A stretch of DNA of 64,000 nucleotides from Nostoc calcicola FACHB-3891 (GCF_014697355.1 NZ_JACJRQ010000003.1:1-64000); one strand, 5' to 3'. Positions 33,478-43,637 are shown, counted from the stretch's first letter. Numbers and translations are program-made. Notes: generated from the letters alone by a model not told the origin.

Positions 33478-36111
33478 TTAATGACAATTAGATGAAGTTA
33501 ACCCAGAACCATAGGGAGTAGCATTAGGCGCTTCGCTCGCTAGAACTAGCACACCTTGGGCGTTAACATACCAACCTCTGGCAGGAGGTGGCAGTTGTGA
33601 AGTATTATTCACCTCTGTAGCAGCACTGGCATCAACAGGCTCAAAACTAATTAAAGCTCCACTACTTAGCTGTTCGCTCGGTCGAGGTGGTAATCCTCCA
33701 CGTCCGGTGATGGTAAATTCGCTTCTCTTCTGACTTGCTGTCCCTCGACAAGCCTGAGCTACCACTTGTTCTGGTTTAGCTACTTCTTGTGGCACATCGA
33801 TAATTTCAAAATTATTTTCAGCCTCTGGTGTAATGATGCTGATTTCTCCGGCGATTCCCAGTTGGGAACTAGCAGTAATCTGACAAGTTGGACATACAAA
33901 GAATCCTCTGGTATTGATACTGATATTTCCTCCTATCCCCTGAACCGCGTCGGCGGTAATCTTACTGCCTTCTAACAGCGTCACAAAGTTGGCGGGACTA
34001 AAGCCAGCAATATTAATATTGCCTCCGTTTCCAGTTCCTCCAGCAGTGGCAGATATCTGACTGTTACGGCGCATTAGTAAGGAATTCGTTTGCAGAGATA
34101 TGTTACCACCTTCACCAGATGTGGTGGATGCAGATAATAAGGCGCGATCGCTAAGTATCAACTGATTCCCTTGAATCGTCAATCTTCCACCTGCTCCCAT
34201 ACCAACATTGTCGCTAGATATCTGACTATTACCGGACACCTGTAAGGAATTCTGGACTCGTAAATCAATATTGCCACCTTGACCCCCTTTGGTAGCCGCC
34301 GTGATTCCACCTTGACTCTCCAGCAAAATAGAGCCAGCATTCACCCACACCGTCCCTCCATCGCCAGTGCCATCATTCCTCGCTGTCACCTGTGCGCCAT
34401 CTTTGACAACCAATTGCCCAGTATTAATTGTCACATCTCCAGAAGCTCCACTGGGCACAGGAGGCACTCTTAATAGCTGTTGCAAGTTCGGCTCAATGAT
34501 GTTGGCTGAGGAGATGATTAAACTAGGATTTAGGGAGCCTGGGACTTTGCCACTTACCTCTACACTATCTTGAGCGTTAATGGTGACACTACCAGCAGGA
34601 CCGCTGGCTAAGGTAGAAGCATCAACTCTACCACCGTCTTTAATTACCAAGCGTTGAGTATTAATTGTCACGCTACCAGCTTTTCCTGGGCCGCCAGTAC
34701 CAGCAGTTATTTGACTAGGAGTGAAAACAAACGGTACTACACCTATCAACTCTACTAACTTCGAGGCATTCACAATTACATTTCCACCAGAGCCAGTACC
34801 AGCAGTTACAGAGGCAATATTCCCTCCTGCAAGCGCAGTGACTTGCTGCGTTGATACTGTCAGAGTTCCCGCATTACCAGCCCCAAAAGTTCCTGCCGTA
34901 ATATTACTGAAGCGAGTAGGATTAAATGGTGAAAATCCTGACACTTGCAAAGAATCACCAGCTTTAATATCAATATTCCCACCAGGAGCAGGCGTATAAG
35001 TAGCCGCAGAGATGGCTGCTCCATCTTGAATGACTAAGTGGGGCGTATTAACGCTAATATCTCCACTTTTGCCACCGCCGATAGTTTCTGTAAATAAGTT
35101 GCTTGAAATCTGCCCATCTGCTGTAGTACCCACTAAGGATAAGGATTCAGAGGCATTGACGTTAATGCCTCCTGCTGATTCCGCTCCTTGGGTTTGAATT
35201 AACACCACTGAGCCATCGCGGATAGAAATGTTTCGCCCCTGCAACTGAATTGAGCCACTACCTAGACCACTGGTATCTACTAATGCCTTTTGAGATAAGG
35301 CAATATCTTGAAAGTTTGTCACCCCTTGATAACCTAAATTCCAGCCTTGAGGACTGGGATTGAGACTGACTAAACCTCCTGCTACACTACCTAAATCAAT
35401 ACGTCCGCCCTCAGCAGTGAGCGTACCTCCCTCTGAAATAATTCCTCCTCCCACCAAAGCTAAAGTATTACCTGGCTGCACCTTGAGTCCGGCGGTGTCT
35501 CCCCTAGTGAAGGGTGAAAATATCGGACTTTGTAAACTAATGTTATGCCCTTGACCTTGGACACGAATAGCTTGCGGATTCTGCCCAAATTGCAAGCCTA
35601 CTGGCACACTAATCGTTAGCCGAGGGGAAGTTGAATCCGTTGCACTAAATTCTGCGCCATCAGCAAATTTGAGGCTATCTGCTGTACTCGCCAAAAATGA
35701 CCCGCCAATATTGAGTTGAGCATTAGCACCAAAGTTAATCCCACTGGGATTGATGAGGATGAAATTAGCGCCGTAGTTTTCTTTAATTAAGCCATCAATA
35801 TTGGAAATTGAACCACCTGTAACTCGGCTAATGATGTTAGTAATGTTGTTAAAAGCTGCGGTGTTGTTGAAAAAAGCTTCCCCACCAGTGGGAACAGAAA
35901 ATTCTCGAAAGCTATGGAAGAGGTTGCTACCGACTTGTGTTCCGCCTGTAATTAAAAAATCCAGCCCTGGTGCGCTTCCTGGTGAAACCACAGTTTGTCC
36001 ATCGGGAAGTGTGCTATCTGAAGAAATTTGTGCTAAACCAGGAAAGCCGGTAATTAGACAGTAGAGATAAGCACTACTAGTAATTAAAATTTGGCGAAGA
36101 AATTGTTTCAT
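33478..36111 (-). CDS. TpsA filamentous haemagglutinin-like exoprotein
   Basis: 877 residues. Signal peptide at 1-28 (cleavage near GLAQ). The TPS secretion domain covers about 30-165, with its conserved GGTQVGSNLFHSFREFSVP, INPSGINFGANAQLNIGG and FLASTADSL. The rest is a right-handed beta-helix of about 20-residue repeats (GGNIDIKAGDSLQVSG, GSVTINAQDSVEVSG, GGNISLQTNSLLMRRNSQISA). A C-terminal non-repeat region contains Cys residues (FFVCPTCQITASS, QACRGTAS). It is presumably displayed or released through the TpsB encoded downstream. Role (adhesion, competition or sheath structure) is unknown. Confidence 0.95.
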   Translation of the reverse strand: MKQFLRQILITSSAYLYCLITGFPGLAQISSDSTLPDGQTVVSPGSAPGLDFLITGGTQVGSNLFHSFREFSVPTGGEAFFNNTAAFNNITNIISRVTGGSISNIDGLIKENYGANFILINPSGINFGANAQLNIGGSFLASTADSLKFADGAEFSATDSTSPRLTISVPVGLQFGQNPQAIRVQGQGHNISLQSPIFSPFTRGDTAGLKVQPGNTLALVGGGIISEGGTLTAEGGRIDLGSVAGGLVSLNPSPQGWNLGYQGVTNFQDIALSQKALVDTSGLGSGSIQLQGRNISIRDGSVVLIQTQGAESAGGINVNASESLSLVGTTADGQISSNLFTETIGGGKSGDISVNTPHLVIQDGAAISAATYTPAPGGNIDIKAGDSLQVSGFSPFNPTRFSNITAGTFGAGNAGTLTVSTQQVTALAGGNIASVTAGTGSGGNVIVNASKLVELIGVVPFVFTPSQITAGTGGPGKAGSVTINTQRLVIKDGGRVDASTLASGPAGSVTINAQDSVEVSGKVPGSLNPSLIISSANIIEPNLQQLLRVPPVPSGASGDVTINTGQLVVKDGAQVTARNDGTGDGGTVWVNAGSILLESQGGITAATKGGQGGNIDLRVQNSLQVSGNSQISSDNVGMGAGGRLTIQGNQLILSDRALLSASTTSGEGGNISLQTNSLLMRRNSQISATAGGTGNGGNINIAGFSPANFVTLLEGSKITADAVQGIGGNISINTRGFFVCPTCQITASSQLGIAGEISIITPEAENNFEIIDVPQEVAKPEQVVAQACRGTASQKRSEFTITGRGGLPPRPSEQLSSGALISFEPVDASAATEVNNTSQLPPPARGWYVNAQGVLVLASEAPNATPYGSGLTSSNCH

Positions 36112-36250
36112 TTTGCATAGGGGAAATTACCCGACGGAAAAAAATATTTGAATGTTTTTTTAGTCGAATTATAAGTACAATTAACTAAAAATGATATTAT
36201 TGAGTTTATATTCAAGCCTAAATTTTGGTCAAGAAAGGTGTTTAAGTAAT

Positions 36251-36769
36251 ATGAACAACTGGCAGTCTTGGGCAACTATGGCGACAACCCCACTATTAAC
36301 TCTGGGTGTTATAGTAGCAGTCTCTACGCCCAGTAGAGCTAACAGCGTACAAGTAACCTGCAAGACTAACGCCAGTACACCAAAGGTCATTTTGAGTTTG
36401 GTTAAAGACGGAAGTCCCAAAGATTACATGATGTTGAATTTTCTCCCAAAATATTTTTCAACGGTAAATGCTGTACAAAATTGCCAGAATACAGCTAAAA
36501 CTTTACAGAATATCTACGATACGGATAGTTCTAAATATTTAACGGCCGATAAGCTCAACGACCAATCTGTTGTATGTGCTGTAGAACGGAGAGGCATCGG
36601 TTGCAATCATTACAGCGCTCAGGTTTTATTTATTCTTAAACCGATTGATAACCCCTCTCAAGCTTTATACGAAATGTTGGGTAGCGATTTTAAGCAAGCA
36701 AAGCCTTCCAATCTCCGGACTCTTAGCCGTACTTACACTAACACTAAACCTTTTTGGTGGCCATTTTAA
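36251..36769 (+). CDS. COP23 domain protein
   Basis: 172 residues from the ATG at 36251. Signal peptide at about 8-31 (TTPLLTLGVIVAVSTPSRA). The mature domain fits the COP23 (circadian oscillating polypeptide) family: VQVTCKTNASTPKVILSL, CQNTAKTLQNIYDTDSSKYLTADKLNDQSVVCAVERRGIGCN and SAQVLFILKPIDNPSQAL, with paired Cys for disulfides. COP23 was described as a thylakoid-associated, rhythmically expressed protein in a unicellular cyanobacterium; its function is unknown. It is divergent from tpsA. Confidence 0.82.
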   Translation: MNNWQSWATMATTPLLTLGVIVAVSTPSRANSVQVTCKTNASTPKVILSLVKDGSPKDYMMLNFLPKYFSTVNAVQNCQNTAKTLQNIYDTDSSKYLTADKLNDQSVVCAVERRGIGCNHYSAQVLFILKPIDNPSQALYEMLGSDFKQAKPSNLRTLSRTYTNTKPFWWPF

Positions 36770-37562
36770 CTGGCATAAAACTAATCCTGGATTTAATTCC
36801 GGTTATATTTTAGATTTTTCAGTACTTAAGTATACAACAATTTTAGTAAAGATAAGTGTATATAGCTATTCCGAGTAAAGTGAGTTACAGATAATATTTT
36901 CAAACGCATACCGCCAAAGGCGGAACCCGCAGGGTAGGGACGCAAAGTAAAGCGCTCTAGGTACGCAGAGATTTGTACCTCAGCAGACTAAGAAACGCTA
37001 TAGAGCTTAAATTAAGATATCAAATTAAAACTATAACTTTTGCCAGACTTTACTCAAGAGAGTAAAGTTGCTGTTAATTAATAGTTATAAAAATTAAGTA
37101 AATTTAAGTGTATGTTTCTCTATGTCGTTAGAATTACACTTTAAAATCTTAACACAACTAGTCAATCTAAGGAAGTCGGTGGGAATAAATAGAACTACAC
37201 TTGCAAACTCTTATCAATGAGAAAAGACAAAGCGCAAAGTCTGTTGCGTTCCCTGAGCGAAAACAAGGGAGGTTTGTTTCCGAGTATCAGACGCCAGTGA
37301 AGGAGCCGAGTGACCCTTCCAACGTAGTGGCTCAATGGCAGTTCCTTTAAGCGAGGGAACCCCGGCAACGGACTGCCTCAACTTTGTAATACAGAACAAA
37401 CAACAGCCTTTAGCAGTTAGGTTTATTTGCACCGACTTACTTAGAATTAATTACTTTTCAATCGTTAAAATTGTTACATCAATGATAAAATTAACCTTTG
37501 ATAACTCAGAATAAAAATAACTTGTTTTGCTACTTTTATAACTTAATATATTTGCTCTGATT
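36770..37562. other. 792-bp spacer
   Basis: Contains a GC-rich repeat (CCGCCAAAGGCGGAACCCGC) at 36911-36930, A/T-rich DNA, and the element at 37168-37443. No gene was found; the frames across the element are short and repeat-derived. Confidence 0.5.
37168..37443. mobile_element. 276-bp inverted-repeat element
   Basis: Ends are TAAGGAAGTCGGTGGGAATA (left) and the near-complement TTTGCACCGACTTACTTA (right). An inner inverted pair lies around AAAGTCTGTTGCG / CAACGGACTGCC, with GC-rich repeats between. A related end (GCATCGACCTACTTA) occurs at about 48532. No transposase is encoded. Confidence 0.6.
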
Positions 37563-39554
37563 ATGAAGCCACTTGGGAAAGTTTTACAACAGGCTGACCT
37601 CATTTCATCTGAGCAGGTGGAAATTGCTCTCAAAGAGCAGCTCCAACTTGCTGGGTTAAGCCTTGGTGAAATTCTAGTCATGCATGGATGGCTTAAACAA
37701 GAAACGGTTGATTTTTTCTCTAAGGAATGGCCAGTATTACTCGAGCAGAAACCAAAACAGCCCTTAGGTAAATATTTAGAAGAAGCTGGACTATTAAATG
37801 AACACCAAATCAGAATTATCCTTGCTGAACAAACACAGAATAAATTTCGCTTTGGTGAATTAGCAGTACTTAAGGGTTGGTTGAAACCTACTACAATTAA
37901 GTTTTTTCTGGAGCATTTGGCTTTAGAATCGCAAGTCCAACAAAAGGAAGAAGTTTCAAATAATCAAAGTTCAGCACAGATAGAACAATCGCATTTGAAA
38001 ATGATAGTGCCACAGCAGAACAATTTGAAAATCTCGAACCCCATTAACCATTCAGTTTTTGCTTTCAATTCGCTAGAGCAGGAAACAGCAAGTCTAACAC
38101 TGTTTACCCCTAATACTATAGAATTATTCAAATTAGATGAAAAAGCTAGTTGTCCGGAAGCTTTGCTGGCAGAAGTACAATTCTGGACAAATGGGCAACC
38201 GTCTCTTGCAGAAAAAATTTTTCAATTGCTTGCACAATCGCCAGATTATATTGCCGCAGGTGCAGAAGCAGCAACAGTGCAACAACTAGTACAAAAGAAC
38301 TTGATTAACAATTGGGAAACTCAAGTCACGGCTGAGCATTTGCAACGGATACATAAAAGTACAATCAACAATGTGCAATGCGATCCGTTATCTCTGTTGG
38401 AACTGTATCGGCAAATTTGGCAAGAGGGCGAATTACCAACCAACAACAGTCCAGAACAGGCAGAACTGTTGCGTATAGGATTGGTAATCCAACAACAAGA
38501 CAAGCTAAAAGTTGGGAACCGCATTTACCAAGCAGTTTTTAATTGCAATTGGGTAAACCAGGAGTTCGAGAAAATACTTGCTGCCTCATCGGCAAAAACA
38601 ACCATCTCAACAACTAGTAATTTGAATGTCAGCAATACCATTACTGCGCCTGAATCTAGACCATATAAACGATTCTTTGTGTTGCTAGCAATAGCTGGTT
38701 TAATGGTCTGTGGTTCTGGCGTGATTTTTTTAAGTTTCAGTATATTTAGATGGTTACAAGTAGAAATGATTTTCAAACAAGGTAATGTGTTATTGCAGCA
38801 AGGAGAGTATCAAAAAGCGATCGCCAAATATAACAACCTTTTAAAATTTGATAGCAACTACTACCAATCTTGGACTAATCGAGGCTATGCACTAGCTGGA
38901 CTCAAAAACTACAATAAGATGCTAGAATCATGCACTACAGCAACTATCATTCATCCAGAAGCTGTTTATGCCTGGAATTGCAAAGGTGAAGCGCTATATA
39001 ACCTCAAACAATATAATGAGGCGATGTCGGCTTTCGATCAAGCTATTAGACTCAACTCCAAAGATCCTGTATTCTGGATTAATAAAACTGAAGCACTACT
39101 AGTACTCAAGCAACCAGATGCAGCCCTTACTACTATTAATCAAGCAATCAATCTGTTAAAACAGATTTCGGAAGAAGATGCAAATGCCAAAGAGTTAGCT
39201 GTTGCTTTTAGCTATCAAGGTAGGGTTTTATTCCAAAAACGAGAATACGAAGGTTCTCTAAAAGCCTATGAACAGGCATTAAAATACAATCCTAAATACT
39301 TTGTGGCTTTACGGGGTAAAGGAATAGCGCTACAAGCCCTAAAACGAGACGATCAAGCGATCGCGCAATTTTATTTTATTCTAGATTATCAGCAGCTAAG
39401 TGATACTCAAAAAGCTGAAGTATGGTACTATCTGGGGTTGAGCTTATGCAAATTCCACCAACCCGAAAAAGCGAACGCCGCTTTCGATAAAGCTCTCAAA
39501 CTCAAACCCAATTACCAACCTTCAGAACAAGTTAAAGAAACTTGTCCAAAATAA
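37563..39554 (+). CDS. Membrane TPR protein with duplicated MshEN-like N-terminus
   Basis: 663 residues. Residues 3-58 and 67-120 are two copies of a GspE/MshE N-terminal-like unit (LGKVLQQADLISSEQVEIALKEQ; LGKYLEEAGLLNEHQIRIILAEQ), a fold that binds cyclic di-GMP in some relatives. Residues about 190-345 resemble the helical C-terminal part of AAA-like proteins (WTNGQPSLAEKIFQLL, RIGLVIQQQDKLKVGNRIYQAVF) without a visible P-loop. One transmembrane helix lies at about 372-398, followed by six or so TPR units to the end (YQSWTNRGYALAGLKNYN, AVYAWNCKGEALYNLKQYNEA). It probably spans the cytoplasmic membrane with the TPRs on the far side. Function is unknown; signalling or assembly scaffold is an inference. 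Confidence 0.75.
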   Translation: MKPLGKVLQQADLISSEQVEIALKEQLQLAGLSLGEILVMHGWLKQETVDFFSKEWPVLLEQKPKQPLGKYLEEAGLLNEHQIRIILAEQTQNKFRFGELAVLKGWLKPTTIKFFLEHLALESQVQQKEEVSNNQSSAQIEQSHLKMIVPQQNNLKISNPINHSVFAFNSLEQETASLTLFTPNTIELFKLDEKASCPEALLAEVQFWTNGQPSLAEKIFQLLAQSPDYIAAGAEAATVQQLVQKNLINNWETQVTAEHLQRIHKSTINNVQCDPLSLLELYRQIWQEGELPTNNSPEQAELLRIGLVIQQQDKLKVGNRIYQAVFNCNWVNQEFEKILAASSAKTTISTTSNLNVSNTITAPESRPYKRFFVLLAIAGLMVCGSGVIFLSFSIFRWLQVEMIFKQGNVLLQQGEYQKAIAKYNNLLKFDSNYYQSWTNRGYALAGLKNYNKMLESCTTATIIHPEAVYAWNCKGEALYNLKQYNEAMSAFDQAIRLNSKDPVFWINKTEALLVLKQPDAALTTINQAINLLKQISEEDANAKELAVAFSYQGRVLFQKREYEGSLKAYEQALKYNPKYFVALRGKGIALQALKRDDQAIAQFYFILDYQQLSDTQKAEVWYYLGLSLCKFHQPEKANAAFDKALKLKPNYQPSEQVKETCPK

Positions 39555-39783
39555 ATCACAAAATTCACAATTAAATCGAAGCTTTAGAGGGAAAATAAAT
39601 ACTAATTAGTCAGAAATACCCAGAGATGAGCGCCCCGCTAGATGTATTTATCCTTACATGAATTTGGTTTTTTCGTGCTGACCCACTTAATTCCCTTTCA
39701 TCCCTGAAAATGAGCCAACCGACAATTCTACATACCATCAAATAATTTTGCAAGATGTCTAAACTATTTAGCAAAAAAGACTA

Positions 39784-40737
39784 ATGATAATCAGCATGAA
39801 AAAACAAGTTTTAGCCGCAGGATTTGTATTATCCTCTTTTTTTGTGTTGCCACTAAAAGCATCGGCAGCAAATTTTAGTCAAATTTACGCATTTGGTGAC
39901 AGCCTGGTTGATACTGGCAATGCTTACAATTTCATCAAAACAACTACAGGAGTTGAATTTCCTCCCAGTCCACCCTATTTTGACGGACACTTTTCCAATG
40001 GGCCAATTTGGGTAGAAGGTTTATCTTCTGCTTTGGGAATAACACAAACTAACTTTGCCTTTGGTGGTGCTACCACAGGTACCCTGAACACCGTTAATGG
40101 AAACTTACCTGGATTAGCTCAGCAGATACAAGGCTTTACCACAGCTAATTCTCAAGCTGACAGCAAGGCGCTATATGTAATCTGGGCTGGTGCAAATGAT
40201 TACCGTGCTGGTGTGATAAACCCTGCTGAGCCAGTCAATAATTTAATAAATGCAGTTAAATCACTTGCTAGTGTTGGTGCTGAACATTTTTTGTTAGTGA
40301 ATTTACCTAATTTAGGTGCGCTTCCTGGCACAAGTAACAATCCAACAGTTTCTGCTGGATTAACTGCTTTGAGTACCGCTCATAACTCCGGCTTGGCCGC
40401 CGGTATTAATACTTTAAACCAGCAACCAGATATTCATGTCACCCTTCTTGATGCTAATTCCTTATTTAATAAAGCGATCGCATCTCCGGGAGAATTCGGT
40501 TATACAAATGTCACCGATGCTTGCTTGACAATAACCAGCCCAACGAGTTTCACTACCTGTCCCAACCCCAATGAATATTTATTCTGGGATCAGCTGCATC
40601 CGACAACATACACTCACAGCTTTTTAGCTGGAGCCGCATTAGTAGCAGTTCCAGAATCTTCCCCAGCTTTAGGGGTGTTGGCACTGGGTGCTTTAGGTAC
40701 AGTAGGAGTGCTGAAGAAGCGTCAACGCACGCATTAG
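39784..40737 (+). CDS. GDSL (SGNH) esterase with PEP-CTERM anchor
   Basis: 317 residues (an ATG at 39796 is an alternative start). Signal peptide at about 5-28. The SGNH hydrolase blocks are FGDSLVDTGNA (catalytic Ser), GGATT, WAGANDYRAG (GxND) and FWDQLHPTTYTH (catalytic Asp-x-x-His). The C-terminus VPESSPALGVLALGALGTVGVLKKRQR is a PEP-CTERM sorting signal: VPE(P/S), hydrophobic helix, basic tail. It would be an extracellular lipase or esterase processed by exosortase. The stop codon TAG is the first three bases of a MITE end. Confidence 0.92.
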   Translation: MIISMKKQVLAAGFVLSSFFVLPLKASAANFSQIYAFGDSLVDTGNAYNFIKTTTGVEFPPSPPYFDGHFSNGPIWVEGLSSALGITQTNFAFGGATTGTLNTVNGNLPGLAQQIQGFTTANSQADSKALYVIWAGANDYRAGVINPAEPVNNLINAVKSLASVGAEHFLLVNLPNLGALPGTSNNPTVSAGLTALSTAHNSGLAAGINTLNQQPDIHVTLLDANSLFNKAIASPGEFGYTNVTDACLTITSPTSFTTCPNPNEYLFWDQLHPTTYTHSFLAGAALVAVPESSPALGVLALGALGTVGVLKKRQRTH

Positions 40738-40888
40738 ACCTCTTGCAAAAGTGCTTTTTGCAACAGGGGGGAAAAGGGTAAAGGTTAAAGGGGAAGGGAA
40801 CAATACAGAACTTTTTCTCCTTCCCCCCGCCCCTTATCCCCAGAGGGGGTCCCACCTTCCCCTTTTCCCGACTTATGCAAGAAGTCTA
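40735..40888. mobile_element. MITE, TAGACCTCTTGCA family, copy 3
   Basis: 154 bp; left end TAGACCTCTTGCAAAAGTG and right end TTATGCAAGAAGTCTA match copies 1 and 2, but the interior is a different G/A-rich then C-rich inverted sequence. Its first bases serve as the stop codon of the GDSL gene. Confidence 0.75.
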
Positions 40889-40990
40889 TTGAGCGATCGC
40901 AGGGGTGGCACAGTTGTCATTGGTGTCAACTTAACGTGAAACCCTTATGAAGTCCTGATATTGAGTTCACTCACTGACGATCCTCAACGC

Positions 40991-41120
40991 TTTACCCCAC
41001 CCTATCCCTCCCCTTATAAAGGGGAGCCACTGCGTTGGACGGGTTCCCCGGCTTGAAGCAAGTGGCGTGAGGGAACTGGATTTCTTTTTCCCCCCAATCC
41101 ATCGGGGGTATTAAGGGGGG
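40991..41120. repeat. Long dispersed repeat, inverted partner at 48267-48400
   Basis: At least 80 bp including GGGAGCCACTGCGTTGGACG and GGCTTGAAGCAAGTGGCGTG are exactly the reverse complement of 48303-48382. It lies in the 570-bp spacer between the GDSL gene and crtR; no gene was found there. Confidence 0.9.
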
Positions 41121-41307
41121 TAAAACGTCTGTGAGATAAGCATTTGAGCTTAAGTTGACAAATATGCACAGTTGTGCTAAAATATGGCATGTTGCTTTTT
41201 GTTTTCAAACAAGCTACTCAAAATATTAGTCATTGGTTCCAAGCAACAAAGGACAAATGACTAATGACAACCTCATGAATTACTATGAAACCTTTCTGGA
41301 GTACAGC

Positions 41308-42372
41308 CTATTCAGTAGTTTGTGATTCATCTTTATTTTTTGTTGTTTCATGGTCAAAGCGAATTCCTATAAAAATATCGTAGATAAACTCTAGAAAGTC
41401 TTTCTTTTGTCGTAATCCTGAAGTTTGATAACAGCCTTTTTCATCTAATAAAGGCTTCATCAAATAGTATGTAGATTGATACTTATACCAGGGAATACAA
41501 GTCCATAAATGATGAACTAAATGATAGTTCTGTCCCAAAATTAGGATATTAAGAATTGGGCTAGGATATACACGAGCATTTTTCCAGCGATCGCGTTCCC
41601 TAAAAGGACGATGGGGTAGATAATCAAAAAAGAAGCCCAGTATTAACCCCACTATCCCAGAAGGTACAACCCAAAAATTGAGAAGGTACATCAAAAAATG
41701 ATATTGAATTGCTATATAAAAAATTCCAACAACAATTAAACGACTGATAAACCATTCCAATAGCTCATACTTTCGCCACAATCGCCGCTGAAAGAAAAAC
41801 ACTTCGTGGTACAAAAACCGAAATGCAATTAGCAACAGTGGCCCGCCTGTGGAAACATAATGATCTGGGTCATCTTTGGGATGGTTTACATGGGCATGAT
41901 GCTGCAAATGCACCCGCGTAAATACTGGAAAGACAAATCCTAGCATTAGGGCGCTACCATGCCCTAGCATGGCATTAATTATGCGATCGCGGTGGGCAGA
42001 TTTATGACAAGCATCATGAATTACTGTCCCAGCACAATGCAAAGCAATAGTATTAACGCTAAAACACAGCCAGTCCGGCCATTGCCAAAGCCAATAACCA
42101 AAGTTAGATAACACCAATGTTCCCACAGATGCCAAAAATAGCAGCAGAGTGGGATTGAAATCACCAGGAGGCGCTAAAAGTTCCTTAGGCGGTAATTTCG
42201 GCAGTTTGTCTGCTTTGGATGGAATTTTTGTTTCTACTTCTTTATTTACTACGTCTTCTAAGGTGACTTCCAAATTATTGCCATTTTGCTTTTTATACTC
42301 ATCAACAGCTGGGTCAATGATGATTAGGCTTTTGGCTGGAATGTCAAAAAAATTAGGATCTAAAGAGGTCAT
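41308..42372 (-). CDS. crtR: Beta-carotene hydroxylase (di-iron, CrtR type)
   Basis: 354 residues. A membrane fatty-acid-desaturase-fold protein with the three histidine clusters that bind two irons: HDACHKSAH, HLQHHAHVNHPKDDPDHY and NYHLVHHLW. The last segment (LVHHLWTCIPWYKYQ) is characteristic of cyanobacterial CrtR, which hydroxylates beta-carotene (and deoxymyxol) rings to zeaxanthin-type carotenoids. About four membrane segments between clusters. The N-terminal 60 residues are polar and longer than in many homologues. A ketolase (CrtW) function is less likely from the motif set. Confidence 0.87.
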   Translation of the reverse strand: MTSLDPNFFDIPAKSLIIIDPAVDEYKKQNGNNLEVTLEDVVNKEVETKIPSKADKLPKLPPKELLAPPGDFNPTLLLFLASVGTLVLSNFGYWLWQWPDWLCFSVNTIALHCAGTVIHDACHKSAHRDRIINAMLGHGSALMLGFVFPVFTRVHLQHHAHVNHPKDDPDHYVSTGGPLLLIAFRFLYHEVFFFQRRLWRKYELLEWFISRLIVVGIFYIAIQYHFLMYLLNFWVVPSGIVGLILGFFFDYLPHRPFRERDRWKNARVYPSPILNILILGQNYHLVHHLWTCIPWYKYQSTYYLMKPLLDEKGCYQTSGLRQKKDFLEFIYDIFIGIRFDHETTKNKDESQTTE

Positions 42373-43637
42373 AATTTTTTCCTGGTCGCGGTTCCTTGAT
42401 AAAGTGAGCTTGAAATCCCGAATTCAGCCAGCACAGAAGAGATTTCTTGCCCCGATTAGAGAGATGAAACCCTGAAAATCTAGCCGATACTGTTCTTTGT
42501 TAAAATTAGGATAGACTGTAAAATGTATAGTGTAGGAAAAATAGAAGCTTTTTGCTATACTACACCCACTAACAAGATATTTGATTTTTCGTCTTTAGAG
42601 TTAGTCCTATTACTAACGATCTAAACAGCAGCGGAACACATATTTTGCTTTGATATTGATATTTATCGGCTTACCAAGGCTATGTTTTTTCCAAATGCTG
42701 AAGTTGTGTTTTCCTATTGCTTTGGTGAGAAACAATTCTCAACAATATAAACAATACAGTTTTTTGATTCATTAACGCAAGAGTTTTGCCGTAATTTAAT
42801 ATATGAGATAAATTTTTTAGACACAAGTATTATACTTGTCAGAAAAATTTATATGTTATTTGCTTATGATGTTTAAATTTTTAATGATAAATTCAACTTT
42901 TCAGATTTTATTTAAGCAATAGTTATTATTCAATCCCATTTTATGGTATCGATCCGAAAAAAGCTAAGCTTTAGGACTTTCTAGACTTTCAAATACTTAG
43001 ACTTGAATTTGAACGAGTAAATGAGACATGTCTCGATATTAGAGGGTGAGAATGAGGTATTTTCATCGTGATTTGCCAATTATAGTTGCTCGATATCTCT
43101 TGCAAAAGTAATTTTTGCACATTTGCAGAGAAAGGGCAAAGGAAAATTTGTCCCTTTTGCCGAGTTCTACAAGAAGTATATGCACCAATAGAGTTCAGTT
43201 AAGCATTTTTTCCTTCTCTTTCTCTCTTTTCTCTGTGTCCTCTGCGCCTCTGCGGTTCGTTAAAAAAAAGACTTTGACAAAGAGTGCCAGCCTTAACCCA
43301 AGCGTATTGGTATATGCAGAGGCGATCGCCAGTGCATACTTTTAATTCCCTAAAACCTACCCAGCGAGCATCTTTCTAGCCGTGGCTGCGTCATAAGTCC
43401 TTTATCTTGGCTAAATTAAGATTCTTGACTTATTAACTGATTTATGCGCATTGCTAGGATAAAGTCGAGGTGAAAACTTACTCAGTATACAAACCAACCA
43501 TAACTCTAAATTATGAAATTTAGAGATTTCAAGGGCTTTTGTGCAACTTTGATTTGTTCATGGCTTGGTAGTGTTGGATGTTTGACTGATTGAAAAATGG
43601 TTAAAATTGCCAAATTCATTACGTATTAGGTAGAAAA
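42373..43637. other. 1.26-kb spacer without recognised genes
   Basis: Mostly A/T-rich. A perfect 12-bp palindrome GAGACATGTCTC lies at about 43024-43035. CTCTTGCAAAAGTAATTTTTGC (about 43095) is a decayed MITE end. CCTCTGCGCCTCTGCGGTTC repeats lie at about 43238-43257. An open frame at 43115-43345 is built from this repeat and is not accepted. The crtR promoter should be near 42380-42600. Confidence 0.45.

Noticed and set aside
33766..36064. Several plus-strand frames opposite tpsA
   Set aside because: Antisense to a long, clearly coding beta-helix gene.
43115..43345. 76-codon open frame in the crtR-LprI spacer
   Set aside because: Runs through CTCTGCGCCTCTGCGG repeat and a MITE relic; no family and no ribosome site.
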